NCBI RefSeq assembly: GCF_900236475.1
Contig: NZ_LT963352.1
Location: 5,832,001 to 5,896,000, forward strand
Direction of reading: 5' to 3'
DNA length: 64,000 nucleotides
Source of the DNA: Streptomyces chartreusis NRRL 3882
Lineage (GTDB): Bacteria; Actinomycetota; Actinomycetes; Streptomycetales; Streptomycetaceae
Made by a program: the position numbers and the translations under genes. The notes beneath the pieces are model-generated. The model had not been told where the DNA came from. It was given only the letters and a program-made list of their open reading frames with translations, and did not search any database. This document shows positions 31,931 to 41,690 of the stretch, one piece after another (positions within the stretch are counted from its first letter, which is position 1; each line of letters begins with the position of its first letter).

Positions 31931-33403
31931 ATGTCGCAGATGCCCCAGTTGTCCGCCTGCCCGAGTTGCGAGGAACCCCTCGAGTCGGGTGACCGTTTCT
32001 GCGGCGCGTGCGGATACGACCTGTCCGCCGTGCCGGCACGGCCGGCGGACAACCCGACCATCGCCATGAACGGCTCGGTGCCCGCGCAGGGCGCTCCGGC
32101 CGGTGCGTATCCCGAGCCGCCGTCGGTGCCGCCCGCCGGCACGGCCTGGCCCGGCGCCGGGCCGGACGGCACGGGCGGATCGCAGGCGGCGCACCTGCCG
32201 ACGGACCTCCCGGGCACGGACTCGGGCGGCTCCGCGCTGCCCCTGGATCCACCCCCGCCCCCCGGTGCCCCGCCGGCCGCGGGCGTCCGCTTCGACCATT
32301 CGGCCCGGGCCGAGGCACACCCCCAGGCCGACGGCCACCCCACGGCGCCCGGCGGTTACGCCCCACAGCCCGGGGGATATCCGGCACAGTCAGAGACCTA
32401 CCAGGCACAGCAGCCCGACGAGTACCTCCTCCAGGCACCGGACCCACGGGTGTCCGCCGACCCGGCGGCGCAGGCCGCGGGCGCCGGCGGCAAGGTCTGC
32501 GTGGCCTGCCGGGCCGGCCGCGTGGACGACGACGGCTACTGCGAGAACTGCGGCCACGCCCAGCCGCGCGAACGGGACCACATGGAGCAGGAGTCCGGCC
32601 CGGTGGCCGCGGTCAGCGACCGCGGCCTGCGCCACCACCGCAACGAGGACGCGTTCGCCATCGGCGGTACCGCGCTGCCGGACGGCTCACCCGCCTCCGT
32701 GGCGATCGTCTGCGACGGTGTCTCCTCGGCGACCCGCCCCGACGACGCCTCGATGGCGGCGTCGAAGGCGGCGAGCGAGGCACTGCTGGCCGCCCTGCCG
32801 CGCGGCACGCACCCGCAGCAGGCGATGCACGACGCGATCATCGCCGCATCGCGCGCGGTCAACTCGCTCGCCGCGGAACCCGCCACGGCCCGCGAGCACG
32901 CCCCGCACCAGAACGCCCCCGCGTGCACCATCGTCGGCGCCGTCGTCACATCGGGTCTGCTGATCGTCGGCTGGGTCGGCGACAGCCGCGCCTACTGGGT
33001 CCCGGTCGACCGGAGCGCACCCCCCGCCCGGCTCACCGAGGACGACTCGTGGGCGGCGCAGATGGTCGCCGCGGGCCTGATGAGCGAGGCCGAGGCCTAC
33101 GCCGACGAGCGCGCCCACGCGATCACCGGCTGGCTCGGCGCGGACGCCTACGAACTGGAACCGCACACCGCCGCGTTCAAGCCCGACCGGCCCGGCGTGG
33201 TCGTGGTCTGCACCGACGGCCTGTGGAACTACGCGGAGGCGGCCGACGAGATGGCCAGGGTCGTCCCGCTCGACGCGGCCGCGCATCCGCTGCACAGCGC
33301 CCGGGTGCTCGTCGGCCACGCCCTGGACGGCGGGGGCCACGACAACGTAACAGTGGCCCTCGTGCCGTTCCCGGCCGTCTCCCAGGGGGCAGGATCGGCC
33401 TGA
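31931..33403 (+). CDS. PP2C-type phosphatase with zinc ribbons
   Basis: Protein of 490 residues. An N-terminal zinc ribbon (CPSC at about 10-13, CGAC at about 24-27) is followed by a long Pro/Gly/Ala linker, a second zinc ribbon (CVACRAGRVDDDGYCENCG, about 190-208) and a C-terminal PP2C domain (about 220-485). Metal-binding motifs are present: DRGLRHHRNEDAF, AIVCDGVSSA, GWVGDSRAYW, VCTDGLWNY and GGGHDNVTVAL. It should remove phosphate from Ser/Thr residues set by the kinase gene four bases upstream. ATG at 31931 follows the kinase stop directly; a TTG three bases earlier is less likely. The pairing of kinase and phosphatase in one operon implies a reversible switch. Confidence 0.88.
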   Translation: MSQMPQLSACPSCEEPLESGDRFCGACGYDLSAVPARPADNPTIAMNGSVPAQGAPAGAYPEPPSVPPAGTAWPGAGPDGTGGSQAAHLPTDLPGTDSGGSALPLDPPPPPGAPPAAGVRFDHSARAEAHPQADGHPTAPGGYAPQPGGYPAQSETYQAQQPDEYLLQAPDPRVSADPAAQAAGAGGKVCVACRAGRVDDDGYCENCGHAQPRERDHMEQESGPVAAVSDRGLRHHRNEDAFAIGGTALPDGSPASVAIVCDGVSSATRPDDASMAASKAASEALLAALPRGTHPQQAMHDAIIAASRAVNSLAAEPATAREHAPHQNAPACTIVGAVVTSGLLIVGWVGDSRAYWVPVDRSAPPARLTEDDSWAAQMVAAGLMSEAEAYADERAHAITGWLGADAYELEPHTAAFKPDRPGVVVVCTDGLWNYAEAADEMARVVPLDAAAHPLHSARVLVGHALDGGGHDNVTVALVPFPAVSQGAGSA

Positions 33404-33426
33404 GGCCGCGTTACGGGGGCGGCTCA

Positions 33427-33450
33427 GCGGACCGGAGGGGACCGGTCCGC
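33427..33450 (+). terminator. Hairpin between PP2C and VWA genes
   Basis: GCGGACCGG (33427-33435) and CCGGTCCGC (33442-33450) pair perfectly around a 6-base loop in the 100-base gap. With no T-run and the same gene direction on both sides, it may be an attenuator or RNA-stability element rather than a full terminator. Confidence 0.5.
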
Positions 33451-33503
33451 CCACCGTCATCACCCCGCTCCGGTGGGGGCTTTCGAGGGGGATCGAAGCA
33501 GGC

Positions 33504-34850
33504 ATGGCCAATTTCTCGAAGTCGAACGTGCCCCAGTTCTCGGTGGACGTGTACCAGAACGAGTACCTGCCGGAGGGCGCCGGCGAGGTCAACGCCATCG
33601 TCACGGTGACGGCGACCGGCGGCGGCACGATCGGCAGCGCGGTCTCCGCGCCCCACCTCTTCTCGCCCGGCCGGGGCCCGTCCGCGGCCGTGGCGATCAT
33701 GGTCGACTGCTCGGGGTCGATGGACTACCCGGCGACCAAGATGCGCAACGCCCGCGACGCCACGGCCGCCGCGATCGACACCCTGCGCGACGGCGTGCAC
33801 TTCGCCGTGATCGGCGGGACGCACGTGGCCAAGGAGGTCTACCCGGGCGGCGGGACCCTCGCGGTCGCCGACGCCACCACCCGCGAGCAGGCCAAGAAGG
33901 CGCTGCGCTCGCTCAGCGCGGGCGGTGGCACGGCCATCGGCACCTGGCTGAAACTGGCCGACCGCCTGCTGTCCTCCGCCGACGTCGCCATCCGGCACGG
34001 CATCCTGCTCACCGACGGCCGCAACGAACACGAGGCGCCCCAGGACCTGAAGGCCGCGCTCGACGCGTGCGCGGGGCGCTTCACCTGTGACGCGCGCGGC
34101 GTGGGCACCGACTGGGAAGTGAAAGAAGTCACAGCGATCGCCTCCGCCCTGCTCGGCACCGCCGACATCGTCGCCGACCCGGCCGGGCTCGCCGCCGACT
34201 TCACGCAGATGATGGAGACGGCGATGGGCAAGGAGGTCGCGGACGTCTCCCTGCGGCTGTGGACCCCGGTCGGCACCACTGTGAAGTTCCTCAAGCAGGT
34301 CGCGCCCACGGTCGAGGAACTGACCGGCCGGCGCACCGAGGCGGGACCGCGCGCCGGCGACTATCCCCTGGGTTCCTGGGGAGACGAGTCCCGTGACTAC
34401 CACGTCTGCGTCGAGGTCCCGGCCGCGAACATCGGGCAGGAGATGCTGGCGGCCCGGATCTCGCTGGTCATTCCGCAGCCCGACGGCACCGTCCAGAACC
34501 TCGGCGCGCAGGGCCTGGTCCGTGCCGTGTGGACGGACGACATGGTCGCCTCGACGTCGATCAACCCCCAAGTCGCCCACTACACCGGGCAGGCGGAATT
34601 GGCGCAAGTCATCCAACAAGGGCTGGATCTTCGCAAGTCAGGAGATATAGACGGAGCAACGGCCAAACTGGGCCGGGCCGTTCAGCTCGCGAGTGCCTCC
34701 GGGAACGCCGATACTGCGAAACTGCTTGCGAAGGTGGTGGACGTGGTCGATGCCGCGACCGGTACTGTGCGACTGAAGGCGAAGGTCGAGGAGGCCGACG
34801 AGATGACGCTCGAGACCCGGTCCACCAAGACTGTTCGCGTGAAGAAGTGA
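33504..34850 (+). CDS. von Willebrand factor A domain protein
   Basis: Cytoplasmic protein of 448 residues. The VWA domain (about 58-240) carries the metal-ion-dependent adhesion site: AIMVDCSGSMDYPATK (DxSxS), a Thr in the loop GGGTAIGTWL, and an Asp in HGILLTDGRNEH. A beta-rich domain follows (about 240-375), then a helical C-terminus and a threonine-rich end, LETRSTKTVRVKK, that could be phosphorylated. VWA proteins near FHA and kinase genes commonly act as assembly platforms. The 100-base gap upstream contains a hairpin, so its level may be tuned separately. RBS GAGGGGG lies about 15 bases before ATG 33504. No signal peptide. Confidence 0.82.
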   Translation: MANFSKSNVPQFSVDVYQNEYLPEGAGEVNAIVTVTATGGGTIGSAVSAPHLFSPGRGPSAAVAIMVDCSGSMDYPATKMRNARDATAAAIDTLRDGVHFAVIGGTHVAKEVYPGGGTLAVADATTREQAKKALRSLSAGGGTAIGTWLKLADRLLSSADVAIRHGILLTDGRNEHEAPQDLKAALDACAGRFTCDARGVGTDWEVKEVTAIASALLGTADIVADPAGLAADFTQMMETAMGKEVADVSLRLWTPVGTTVKFLKQVAPTVEELTGRRTEAGPRAGDYPLGSWGDESRDYHVCVEVPAANIGQEMLAARISLVIPQPDGTVQNLGAQGLVRAVWTDDMVASTSINPQVAHYTGQAELAQVIQQGLDLRKSGDIDGATAKLGRAVQLASASGNADTAKLLAKVVDVVDAATGTVRLKAKVEEADEMTLETRSTKTVRVKK

Positions 34851-34882
34851 CCTAGAAGGAATCGAAGGAGGGACGCGCCGAC

Positions 34883-36328
34883 ATGCCGACCTGCCCGAAC
34901 GGACACCAGTCGGGTTCCGACGACTGGTGCGAGGTCTGCGGTCACCGCATGGCGGGTGCCGTGCCTCCGCCTCCTCCCCCGCCGCCCCCGCCCGGCGGCT
35001 ACGGCTTCCCGCCCCCGGGCGGCCCAGGGGGCCCTGGCGGCCCTCCCGGCGGCCCCGGTGGCCAGCCCGGTGGGCGTCCTCCGCACCTGTCCGCCGTACC
35101 GAACGCCGAGCCTGAGCTCTGCCCGCAGTGCCGTACGCCGCGTGAGGGCGGCGCACCGTTCTGCGAGGAGTGCCGGTGGAACTTCCTGACGAACACGGCG
35201 ACTTCGTACACCCCCGCCGCCCCGCCCCCGCCCGGCCCGGGCGTGCGTTTCCAGCCGCCGGGCCAGCCCGGTCGGTCCGGTCCTCCCGGCCCGTCGGGTC
35301 CGTCGTACGGCGGCGGTGACTCGTACGAGTACCAGGGCTCCCGCCCGTCGCAGGTGAACCGCCCGGCCGAGCCGATCCCGCCGTTCGGCAGCGACCCGTC
35401 GGGCCACCCCGGGCCCGGCGGCCCCGGCGGTCGTCCCGGCCCGGGTGGCCCCGGCGGTCCTGGTGGCCCTGGTGGTCCTCCCGGCCCGCCCGGATTCGGT
35501 CCCGACCCCTCGCGGCAGGCCCCACCGCCGCCCGGCCCCGGAGGTCCCGGAGGTCCCGGTGGCCCCGGCGGCGCTCCGCAGGGCTTCCAGCAGTCCGGCC
35601 CGCCGGCTCCGCCCGGGTTCCCGCAGGAGACCCGGCGTCCGCAGCAGGGCGGTCAGTCCTTCGGCGGCGGCGGTGACGACTGGGTGATCCCCCCGCCGTC
35701 GCCCACCGGCCCGGGCGGCGGCCCTGGCGGGCCCGGTGGCCCCGGCGGCCCCGGTGGTGGTCAGGGCGGCGGCTACGGCTATCCGCAGCCCGGCGCCACC
35801 CAGGCCCCGCCCGGCCCCGGTGGTGGTCAGGGCGGTGGCTACGGCTACCCGCAGCCCGGCGCGACGCAGGCCCCGCCCGGCCCCGGCGGCTTCCCGCAGC
35901 AGCCCCAGGCGCCCCAGGGGCCGGCGACCTGGACCGCGACCATCGGCCCGGACCGTGAGTACTTCATGGCGATGATGCAGCGCTCAGGACCCGAGGCCGC
36001 GGGCCTGAACCTGCCCGCGTACTCGCCCGAGCAGCAGCGCACGCTCACCGGCAACCAGATCACGATCGGCCGCCGCCGGCACTCCACCGGCGACACCCCC
36101 GACATCGATCTCTCGGTGCCGCCGGAGGACCCGGGCGTCTCGCACCAGCACGCGGTGCTGGTCCAGCAGCCCGACGGCAGTTGGGCGGTCGTCGACCAGA
36201 ACTCGACGAACGGCACGACGGTCAACGGCTCGGAGGACCCGATCCAGCCGTTCGTCCCCGTACCGCTCCAGGACGGCGACCGGGTGCACGTGGGCGCCTG
36301 GACGACGATCACGATCCGCCGGGGCTGA
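34883..36328 (+). CDS. FHA-domain protein with double zinc ribbon
   Basis: Protein of 481 residues ending the operon. Two zinc ribbons come first (CPNGHQSGSDDWCEVCG at residues 3-19 and CPQCRTPREGGAPFCEEC at about 79-96), then about 230 residues of Pro/Gly-rich repeats, including a duplicated GGGQGGGYGYPQPGATQ. The C-terminal FHA domain spans about 375-480. The phosphothreonine pocket is recognisable: ITIGRRRHSTGD, GVSHQHAVL and DQNSTNGTTVNG. It would bind phosphothreonine made by the PknG-like kinase and could be its main target, as GarA is in mycobacteria, though the architecture differs and GarA's N-terminal ETT motif is not seen. A hairpin covers the stop codon. Confidence 0.87.
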   Translation: MPTCPNGHQSGSDDWCEVCGHRMAGAVPPPPPPPPPPGGYGFPPPGGPGGPGGPPGGPGGQPGGRPPHLSAVPNAEPELCPQCRTPREGGAPFCEECRWNFLTNTATSYTPAAPPPPGPGVRFQPPGQPGRSGPPGPSGPSYGGGDSYEYQGSRPSQVNRPAEPIPPFGSDPSGHPGPGGPGGRPGPGGPGGPGGPGGPPGPPGFGPDPSRQAPPPPGPGGPGGPGGPGGAPQGFQQSGPPAPPGFPQETRRPQQGGQSFGGGGDDWVIPPPSPTGPGGGPGGPGGPGGPGGGQGGGYGYPQPGATQAPPGPGGGQGGGYGYPQPGATQAPPGPGGFPQQPQAPQGPATWTATIGPDREYFMAMMQRSGPEAAGLNLPAYSPEQQRTLTGNQITIGRRRHSTGDTPDIDLSVPPEDPGVSHQHAVLVQQPDGSWAVVDQNSTNGTTVNGSEDPIQPFVPVPLQDGDRVHVGAWTTITIRRG

Positions 36329-36337
36329 GAGCCCCGG
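36319..36337. terminator. Hairpin over FHA stop codon
   Basis: CCGGGGCT/AGCCCCGG, an 8-bp stem with a 3-base loop that includes the TGA at 36326-36328, placed between convergent genes. Confidence 0.6.
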
Positions 36338-36349
36338 CCGGCGGCCTCG

Positions 36350-37333
36350 TCAGGTCGGGAGGGGCCAGGCGTACGGCCCCTCCGGGTCGTCCAGCCAGGC
36401 CCACTCCCGGTCCCCGCTGACCGTGATGCCGTAGCGTTCGCGCTGCGGCCTGCCCTCCTGCTCCCACAGCGAGTGCGCCTCCTGCGGGTCGAGGGTGCCG
36501 CGCGTCAGGGCCAGCAGAAAGCGGAACAGGTCGTCCTCCCGGGCCCTGCGCGGTACGCCGCCCAGCTGGAGCGGCTCGCCCCCGGGCCGGCTCCCGCCGC
36601 GCAGCGGCACGAAGTAGGCGGGCGTGTGCAGGAAGCGCCCCTCGGCATGTGTGGCGTCGCTCACCCTGAGCACGACCAGCCCGGTGGCGAGCGGCATCAG
36701 GATCCGGCCACCGGGGCGGCTCTGGGCGATCCAGGCGCGCGGCACGGTGCTCAGCGCGCAGGTGGCGATGATCCGGTCGAACGGCGCGCGCTCGGGCACG
36801 CCCCGGGCGCCGTCGCCGGTGACGACGACCGGCTGGTACCCGGCCGCGGCCAGGTGCCGGCGGGCCGACTCGGTGATCTCCGGGTCGAGATCGACGGTCG
36901 TGACGCGGTCGTCGCCCAGCCGGTGGGCGAGCAGCGCGGCGTTGTAGCCGGTGCCGGCGCCGATCTCCAGGACCGTGTTCCCGTCCTCGACGCGCAGCGC
37001 GGCCAGCATGTCCGCCATCAGGGACGGCTGGCTGCTGGAGGACAGCAGTTCGCCGTCGCGCAGCCGGGTCGCCAGCGGGGTGTCCTCGTAGGCGCCCCGT
37101 ATCCACCGCTCACGCGCCTGCGGGTCGGGGCTCTCGCCCCACCGGCGTTCGTACCCGCCGGCGACGCCGACGTAGTAGTACGGCACGAAGAGGTGACGCG
37201 GGACCGCCGCGAACGCCTCCCGCCACACCGGGTCGGTGGCCCAGGCGCCGCTCGCGTCGATCCGGCGCACCAGCGCCGCCCGCGCCGTGGCGGCGAGATC
37301 GTCCTGTTCCCTGTCGGGTGCATGCCCGCCCAT
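36350..37333 (-). CDS. Protein-L-isoaspartate O-methyltransferase-like protein
   Basis: SAM-dependent methyltransferase of 327 residues resembling the actinobacterial long form of PIMT, which repairs isoaspartyl residues in aged proteins. SQPSLMADMLAAL precedes motif I, VLEIGAGTGYNAALLAHRLG; VTTVDLDPEITESARRHL is the acidic loop binding the ribose; ATCALSTVPRAW follows. The C-terminal third (about 215-327) is an extension absent from short PIMTs, typical of homologues used as tailoring enzymes on peptides, so the substrate could be a specific peptide. There is no precursor peptide gene nearby. ATG at 37333 is divergent from the globin gene, with a 66-base shared promoter gap. Confidence 0.78.
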   Translation of the reverse strand: MGGHAPDREQDDLAATARAALVRRIDASGAWATDPVWREAFAAVPRHLFVPYYYVGVAGGYERRWGESPDPQARERWIRGAYEDTPLATRLRDGELLSSSSQPSLMADMLAALRVEDGNTVLEIGAGTGYNAALLAHRLGDDRVTTVDLDPEITESARRHLAAAGYQPVVVTGDGARGVPERAPFDRIIATCALSTVPRAWIAQSRPGGRILMPLATGLVVLRVSDATHAEGRFLHTPAYFVPLRGGSRPGGEPLQLGGVPRRAREDDLFRFLLALTRGTLDPQEAHSLWEQEGRPQRERYGITVSGDREWAWLDDPEGPYAWPLPT

Positions 37334-37399
37334 ACCCCCACAGTAAGGGCATCGGGGCCGGTCCTAGGCCTTGAGTCCTATGCCCCCGCGTCTGAGAGC

Positions 37400-37813
37400 A
37401 TGGAGGGCGTGAGAGAGATTCGGCGCGGCACGCTTCAGGAGCAGACCTTCTACGAGCAGGTCGGCGGGGAGGAGACCTTCCGTCGGCTCGTCCACCGTTT
37501 CTACGAGGGAGTCGCCGAGGACCCACTGCTGCGGCCCATGTACCCCGAGGAGGACCTGGGTCCGGCCGAGGAGCGCCTCACGCTCTTCCTCATCCAGTAC
37601 TGGGGCGGCCCCACGACGTACAGCGACAACCGCGGCCACCCGCGCCTGCGGATGCGGCACGCGCCCTTCACGGTCGACCGTGCGGCGCACGACGCCTGGC
37701 TGAAGCACATGCGGGTCGCCGTCGAGGAACTCGGGCTCTCCGAGGAGCACGAGCAGACGCTGTGGAACTACCTGACGTACGCGGCGGCGTCGATGGTGAA
37801 CACCCCGGGCTGA
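37400..37813 (+). CDS. Truncated haemoglobin, group II (GlbO-like)
   Basis: Heme protein of 137 residues with the 2-on-2 globin fold. FYEQVGGEETFRRLVHRFYE covers helices A-B, PLLRPMYPEEDLGPAEERLT the C-E region, and YWGGPTTYSDNRGHPRLRMR leads to the proximal histidine in RMRHAPF; the Trp of AWLKHM is the conserved G8. The B10/CD1 aromatic residues place it in group II, as mycobacterial GlbO, a protein linked to oxygen or nitrosative chemistry. ATG at 37400 is used; a GTG nine bases later is possible, but its ribosome site would be only three bases away. Single gene, convergent with the operon after it. Confidence 0.9.
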   Translation: MEGVREIRRGTLQEQTFYEQVGGEETFRRLVHRFYEGVAEDPLLRPMYPEEDLGPAEERLTLFLIQYWGGPTTYSDNRGHPRLRMRHAPFTVDRAAHDAWLKHMRVAVEELGLSEEHEQTLWNYLTYAAASMVNTPG

Positions 37814-37834
37814 CCCGAAGGGGCGTGGTGACGG

Positions 37835-38503
37835 TCAGCGGACGCTGACGTCCAGCGCCCCGAGCCCGGTCCGCCGTACGGCGATCGACCCGTACGGCGT
37901 GCGCAGCCTGAGCCACGCGCCCGACGAGAACAGCGCCAAGGGCACCCCGGGGCGCAGGAACCCGAGCGACTGCGCCGCGTGCACGGCCCGGACCGGGAGC
38001 CGGGTGTCGCCGACCGTACGGGACCAGATGTCCCGCCCGATCCGGTCCAGTTCGGCCCGCGTGCGCCGCTCGGCCGGCAACTCCTGCGTACGGGAGCGGA
38101 ACTCGGCGACGGCGGCGGCCACGAGGGACCGCAGCGCGTCGGGCTCCGGCAGCCCCGGCTCGGGCCGCCAGCCGCCGCGCGGCGGCAGCAGGCCCGCCCA
38201 CGGCGGCCCGGTCACCGCGCCCGGCACGACGGCCGTCGCGCCCCTCTCGTCCACCGACTCCAGCAGCTCACCGGCGGACACGGTCACGTCCAGCGTGACG
38301 TCGAGCCCGTCCTCGTACGGCTTCGCCAGCCGCACCGCGCGCACGGCCAGCACCTCGAAGGACGGCGGCCGCCCGAACACGGCGAGGGCGGTGCCGGCCG
38401 CCTGGAGGCGCACGGCGGCCCCACGGTCGTAGTGGAGCAGCCGGGAGAGGAAGGCCGCGAGATCCGCCGCCTCCCCCTCGTCGGCGAGGTGGAGCACCGT
38501 CAT
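37835..38503 (-). CDS. Hypothetical protein of EttA operon
   Basis: Soluble 222-residue protein I cannot assign. It begins MTVLHLADEGEAADLAAFLS, has an alpha/beta N-terminal half with VRLQAAGTALAVFGRPPSFE and a ligand-binding-looking loop rich in Pro and Gly (TGPPWAGLLPPRGGWRPEPG). An Arg-rich helix (RRTRAELDRIGRDIWSRTVG) and a C-terminal beta segment ending RTPYGSIAVRRTGLGALDVS follow. There is no signal peptide. ATG at 38503 overlaps the thioesterase stop as ATGA. It is the third gene of an EttA-thioesterase-unknown operon, so it could relate to translation or cell maintenance, but nothing in the sequence shows that. Confidence 0.7.
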   Translation of the reverse strand: MTVLHLADEGEAADLAAFLSRLLHYDRGAAVRLQAAGTALAVFGRPPSFEVLAVRAVRLAKPYEDGLDVTLDVTVSAGELLESVDERGATAVVPGAVTGPPWAGLLPPRGGWRPEPGLPEPDALRSLVAAAVAEFRSRTQELPAERRTRAELDRIGRDIWSRTVGDTRLPVRAVHAAQSLGFLRPGVPLALFSSGAWLRLRTPYGSIAVRRTGLGALDVSVR

Positions 38504-38913
38504 GCGGCGACGGCCTCCTCCTCGTCGTCGTCCGTGTACTCCCGGAGGAACTCCCGTTCCTCCGGGGTGAGGCGGCGCGGGCGCTGTGCCTCGAAGTCGA
38601 ACGGCACGATGACCGTCGAGGCCCGGACGTAGACCAGGTCGTCGTCCTTCACCTCGTAGGTGAGGGTGAAGGACGCCGCCCTGATCTCCGTGACCCACAG
38701 CTCGATGTCCACCGGGGTGTGCCGGTGGACCAGCTGCCGCTTGTAGTCGATCTCATGGCGTGCCACCACGGACCCCTGCTTGAAGTCCTTCTCCGGGCGG
38801 AACAGGAAGTCGATACGGGCCTCCTCCAGGTAACGGAGGAACACCACGTTGTTGACGTGGCCGTACGCGTCCATGTCCGCCCAGCGCAGCGGGCAGCGGT
38901 AGATGTGCCGCAA
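38500..38913 (-). CDS. Acyl-CoA thioesterase, hotdog fold (4HBT)
   Basis: Hotdog-fold thioesterase of 137 residues of the YbgC/4-hydroxybenzoyl-CoA type. The active-site region reads YRCPLRWADMDAYGHVNNVV, with the catalytic Asp followed by the HVNN signature. FLRYLEEARIDFL is the long helix, and the central sheet runs through IDYKRQLVHRHTPVDIELWV. It would hydrolyse acyl-CoA thioesters. TTG at 38913 is the likely start, two bases after the ettA stop: the conserved block begins at once, and the longer frame to 39084 runs antisense through ettA. Its stop overlaps the next start. Coupling to EttA is by position; a functional link is not established. Confidence 0.82.
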   Translation of the reverse strand: MRHIYRCPLRWADMDAYGHVNNVVFLRYLEEARIDFLFRPEKDFKQGSVVARHEIDYKRQLVHRHTPVDIELWVTEIRAASFTLTYEVKDDDLVYVRASTVIVPFDFEAQRPRRLTPEEREFLREYTDDDEEEAVAA

Positions 38914-38915
38914 GA

Positions 38916-40580
<1,665 letters not shown>

Positions 40581-40906
40581 GAGAAACCGTCCGGCAGCTT
40601 GAATACGGCAGTGGGCAGATACACCCCATCTTGCCGTACCGCCACCCCTGGGTGGAAACGCGAATGGTTCGGGGGCTCTGACCTGGGCCTTTGTGTTGGA
40701 CGACGGGGACTCGCCTGTCACTGCCGGTCGCCGTTGGCCGGCCTCGGGCACCCTGACACGGCCCGGAGACGGCCCAGGGGTGATCACTCGACGGCAGCGT
40801 TGTACGGGGTCGGGCCACCGTCGCGACGTGAACGGCAGGACTGACCGCCCTCACCGCTTGCCAGACGTGGACGCACAGAGGTCCCGGCTGTTCCACGGCG
40901 TGGCTG

Positions 40907-41024
40907 ACGGTGACACCGATCGCGGCCATGCGTTTCACGACACCGGCCCCGGCGTGTGGGCCTCCCTCGGGGAGAACGACGAACTCGTACGACGTCCTGA
41001 CGCACAGGTCGCCCTCGGCGATGC
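40907..41024 (-). pseudogene. Remnant of unknown gene, shared with 13.9 kb
   Basis: Minus-strand reading gives GIAEGDLCVRTSYEFVVLPE then GGPHAGAGVVKRMAAIGVTV. The block matches 13891-14075 at both nucleotide and protein level, but is more compact. It has no ribosome site or convincing start and runs into unrelated sequence on both sides. Family not recognised. Confidence 0.5.
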
Positions 41025-41117
41025 CCGGCCGGGCCGCGATGTCGGCCGGGGCCGCACCTTTCGTGCGGATGTGTGCGGCATCCACGCACGCTCCGCCGGG
41101 ACTCGGAATCAGACGCG

Positions 41118-41144
41118 CTAATCGCATGAACTTACCTAATCGCA
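41118..41144 (+). promoter_or_regulatory. Direct repeat CTAATCGCA upstream of PG-binding gene
   Basis: Two exact copies of CTAATCGCA start 18 bases apart (41118 and 41136), 47-73 bases before ATG 41191, in an AT-richer segment. It could be an activator or repressor site. Confidence 0.4.
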
Positions 41145-41190
41145 AAGGCGTGAACATGCCGGCAATGGTGGATACGCCTAACATGCACGC

Positions 41191-41481
41191 ATGAGTGCAG
41201 AAGACGGCTACGTTCCCTTTCCAGGTTCCGAATGGTTCAAAAGTGCGCCGACCAGCCCGATCATCAGGATGATGGCAATGCGCCTGGTCGAAGAGGGGTG
41301 CACCGAATTTGGTCCGGTCGGCCCACCCTCGGCCCACCCGCTCAGTGGACGTCGGTGGACGACACACCACCGCGACTCCTACGCCAGGTGGCAGCGGAAG
41401 CTCGGGTACCGGGGTGCGGACGCGGACGGCTGGCCGGGAGCAAGGTCCTGGGCCAAGCTCCGGGTGCCTTATTCGGAGTGA
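41191..41481 (+). CDS. Small peptidoglycan-binding-like protein
   Basis: 96-residue protein made of a single peptidoglycan-binding-like module. VPFPGSEWFKSAPTSPIIRM opens the domain; DSYARWQRKLGYRGADADGW and PGARSWAKLRVP match the repeated actinobacterial block (SYxxWQxKLGYxGxxADGxPGxxSW). No signal peptide is visible, so either export is non-classical or the protein belongs with phage- or element-derived lysis modules, where stand-alone copies are common. ATG at 41191 is the only sensible start. Codons are less GC-biased at the start than in neighbouring housekeeping genes. It overlaps the next tiny gene by GTGA. Confidence 0.68.
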   Translation: MSAEDGYVPFPGSEWFKSAPTSPIIRMMAMRLVEEGCTEFGPVGPPSAHPLSGRRWTTHHRDSYARWQRKLGYRGADADGWPGARSWAKLRVPYSE

Positions 41482-41627
41482 CGGTAACTGAATGTGCTGA
41501 GCTCCCGGAACGGCTGAAGCACGACGGCGTGCACGCCCGCCTCACAGGGAACACCGTCGCGATCCGCGTTTCCACATTCCAGCTTGCTCGGATTGCAATT
41601 GGCTCAAGCGCGACGAGCGGCCTGTGA
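41478..41627 (+). CDS. Tiny coupled protein, 49 residues
   Basis: Short frame starting at GTG 41478, which overlaps the previous stop as GTGA, an arrangement typical of translational coupling. The product, MTVTECAELPERLKHDGVHA then RLTGNTVAIRVSTFQLARIA, looks like a small alpha/beta unit, not random sequence, and ends GSSATSGL. No family is recognised; it could also be the truncated start of a once longer gene, given the remnants around it. Confidence 0.4.
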   Translation: MTVTECAELPERLKHDGVHARLTGNTVAIRVSTFQLARIAIGSSATSGL

Positions 41628-41690
41628 AGGAACAAGACCAGACACTTAATCCATACGTTGACGACGTCACAGATACCCAGTCGTGCCGCC

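Larger units (their letters stand above)
40581..41190. other. Intergenic stretch with gene remnants
   Basis: 610 bases with no intact gene. It contains the fragment shared with 13.9 kb (40907-41024), a paired CTAATCGCA motif (41118-41144) and an AT-richer promoter-like end before the peptidoglycan-binding gene. Minus-strand frames such as CVDAAHIRTKG near 41080 hint at more debris but are too short to name. Confidence 0.5.

Noticed and set aside
29501..32338. Minus-strand 945-codon frame over the kinase gene
   Set aside because: Codon-bias shadow; no motif, and it opposes an operon with clear stop-start coupling.
36350..37333. RiPP tailoring locus based on the isoaspartate-methyltransferase-like gene
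   Set aside because: No precursor peptide, cyclase or protease gene lies next to it; neighbours are an FHA protein and a globin.
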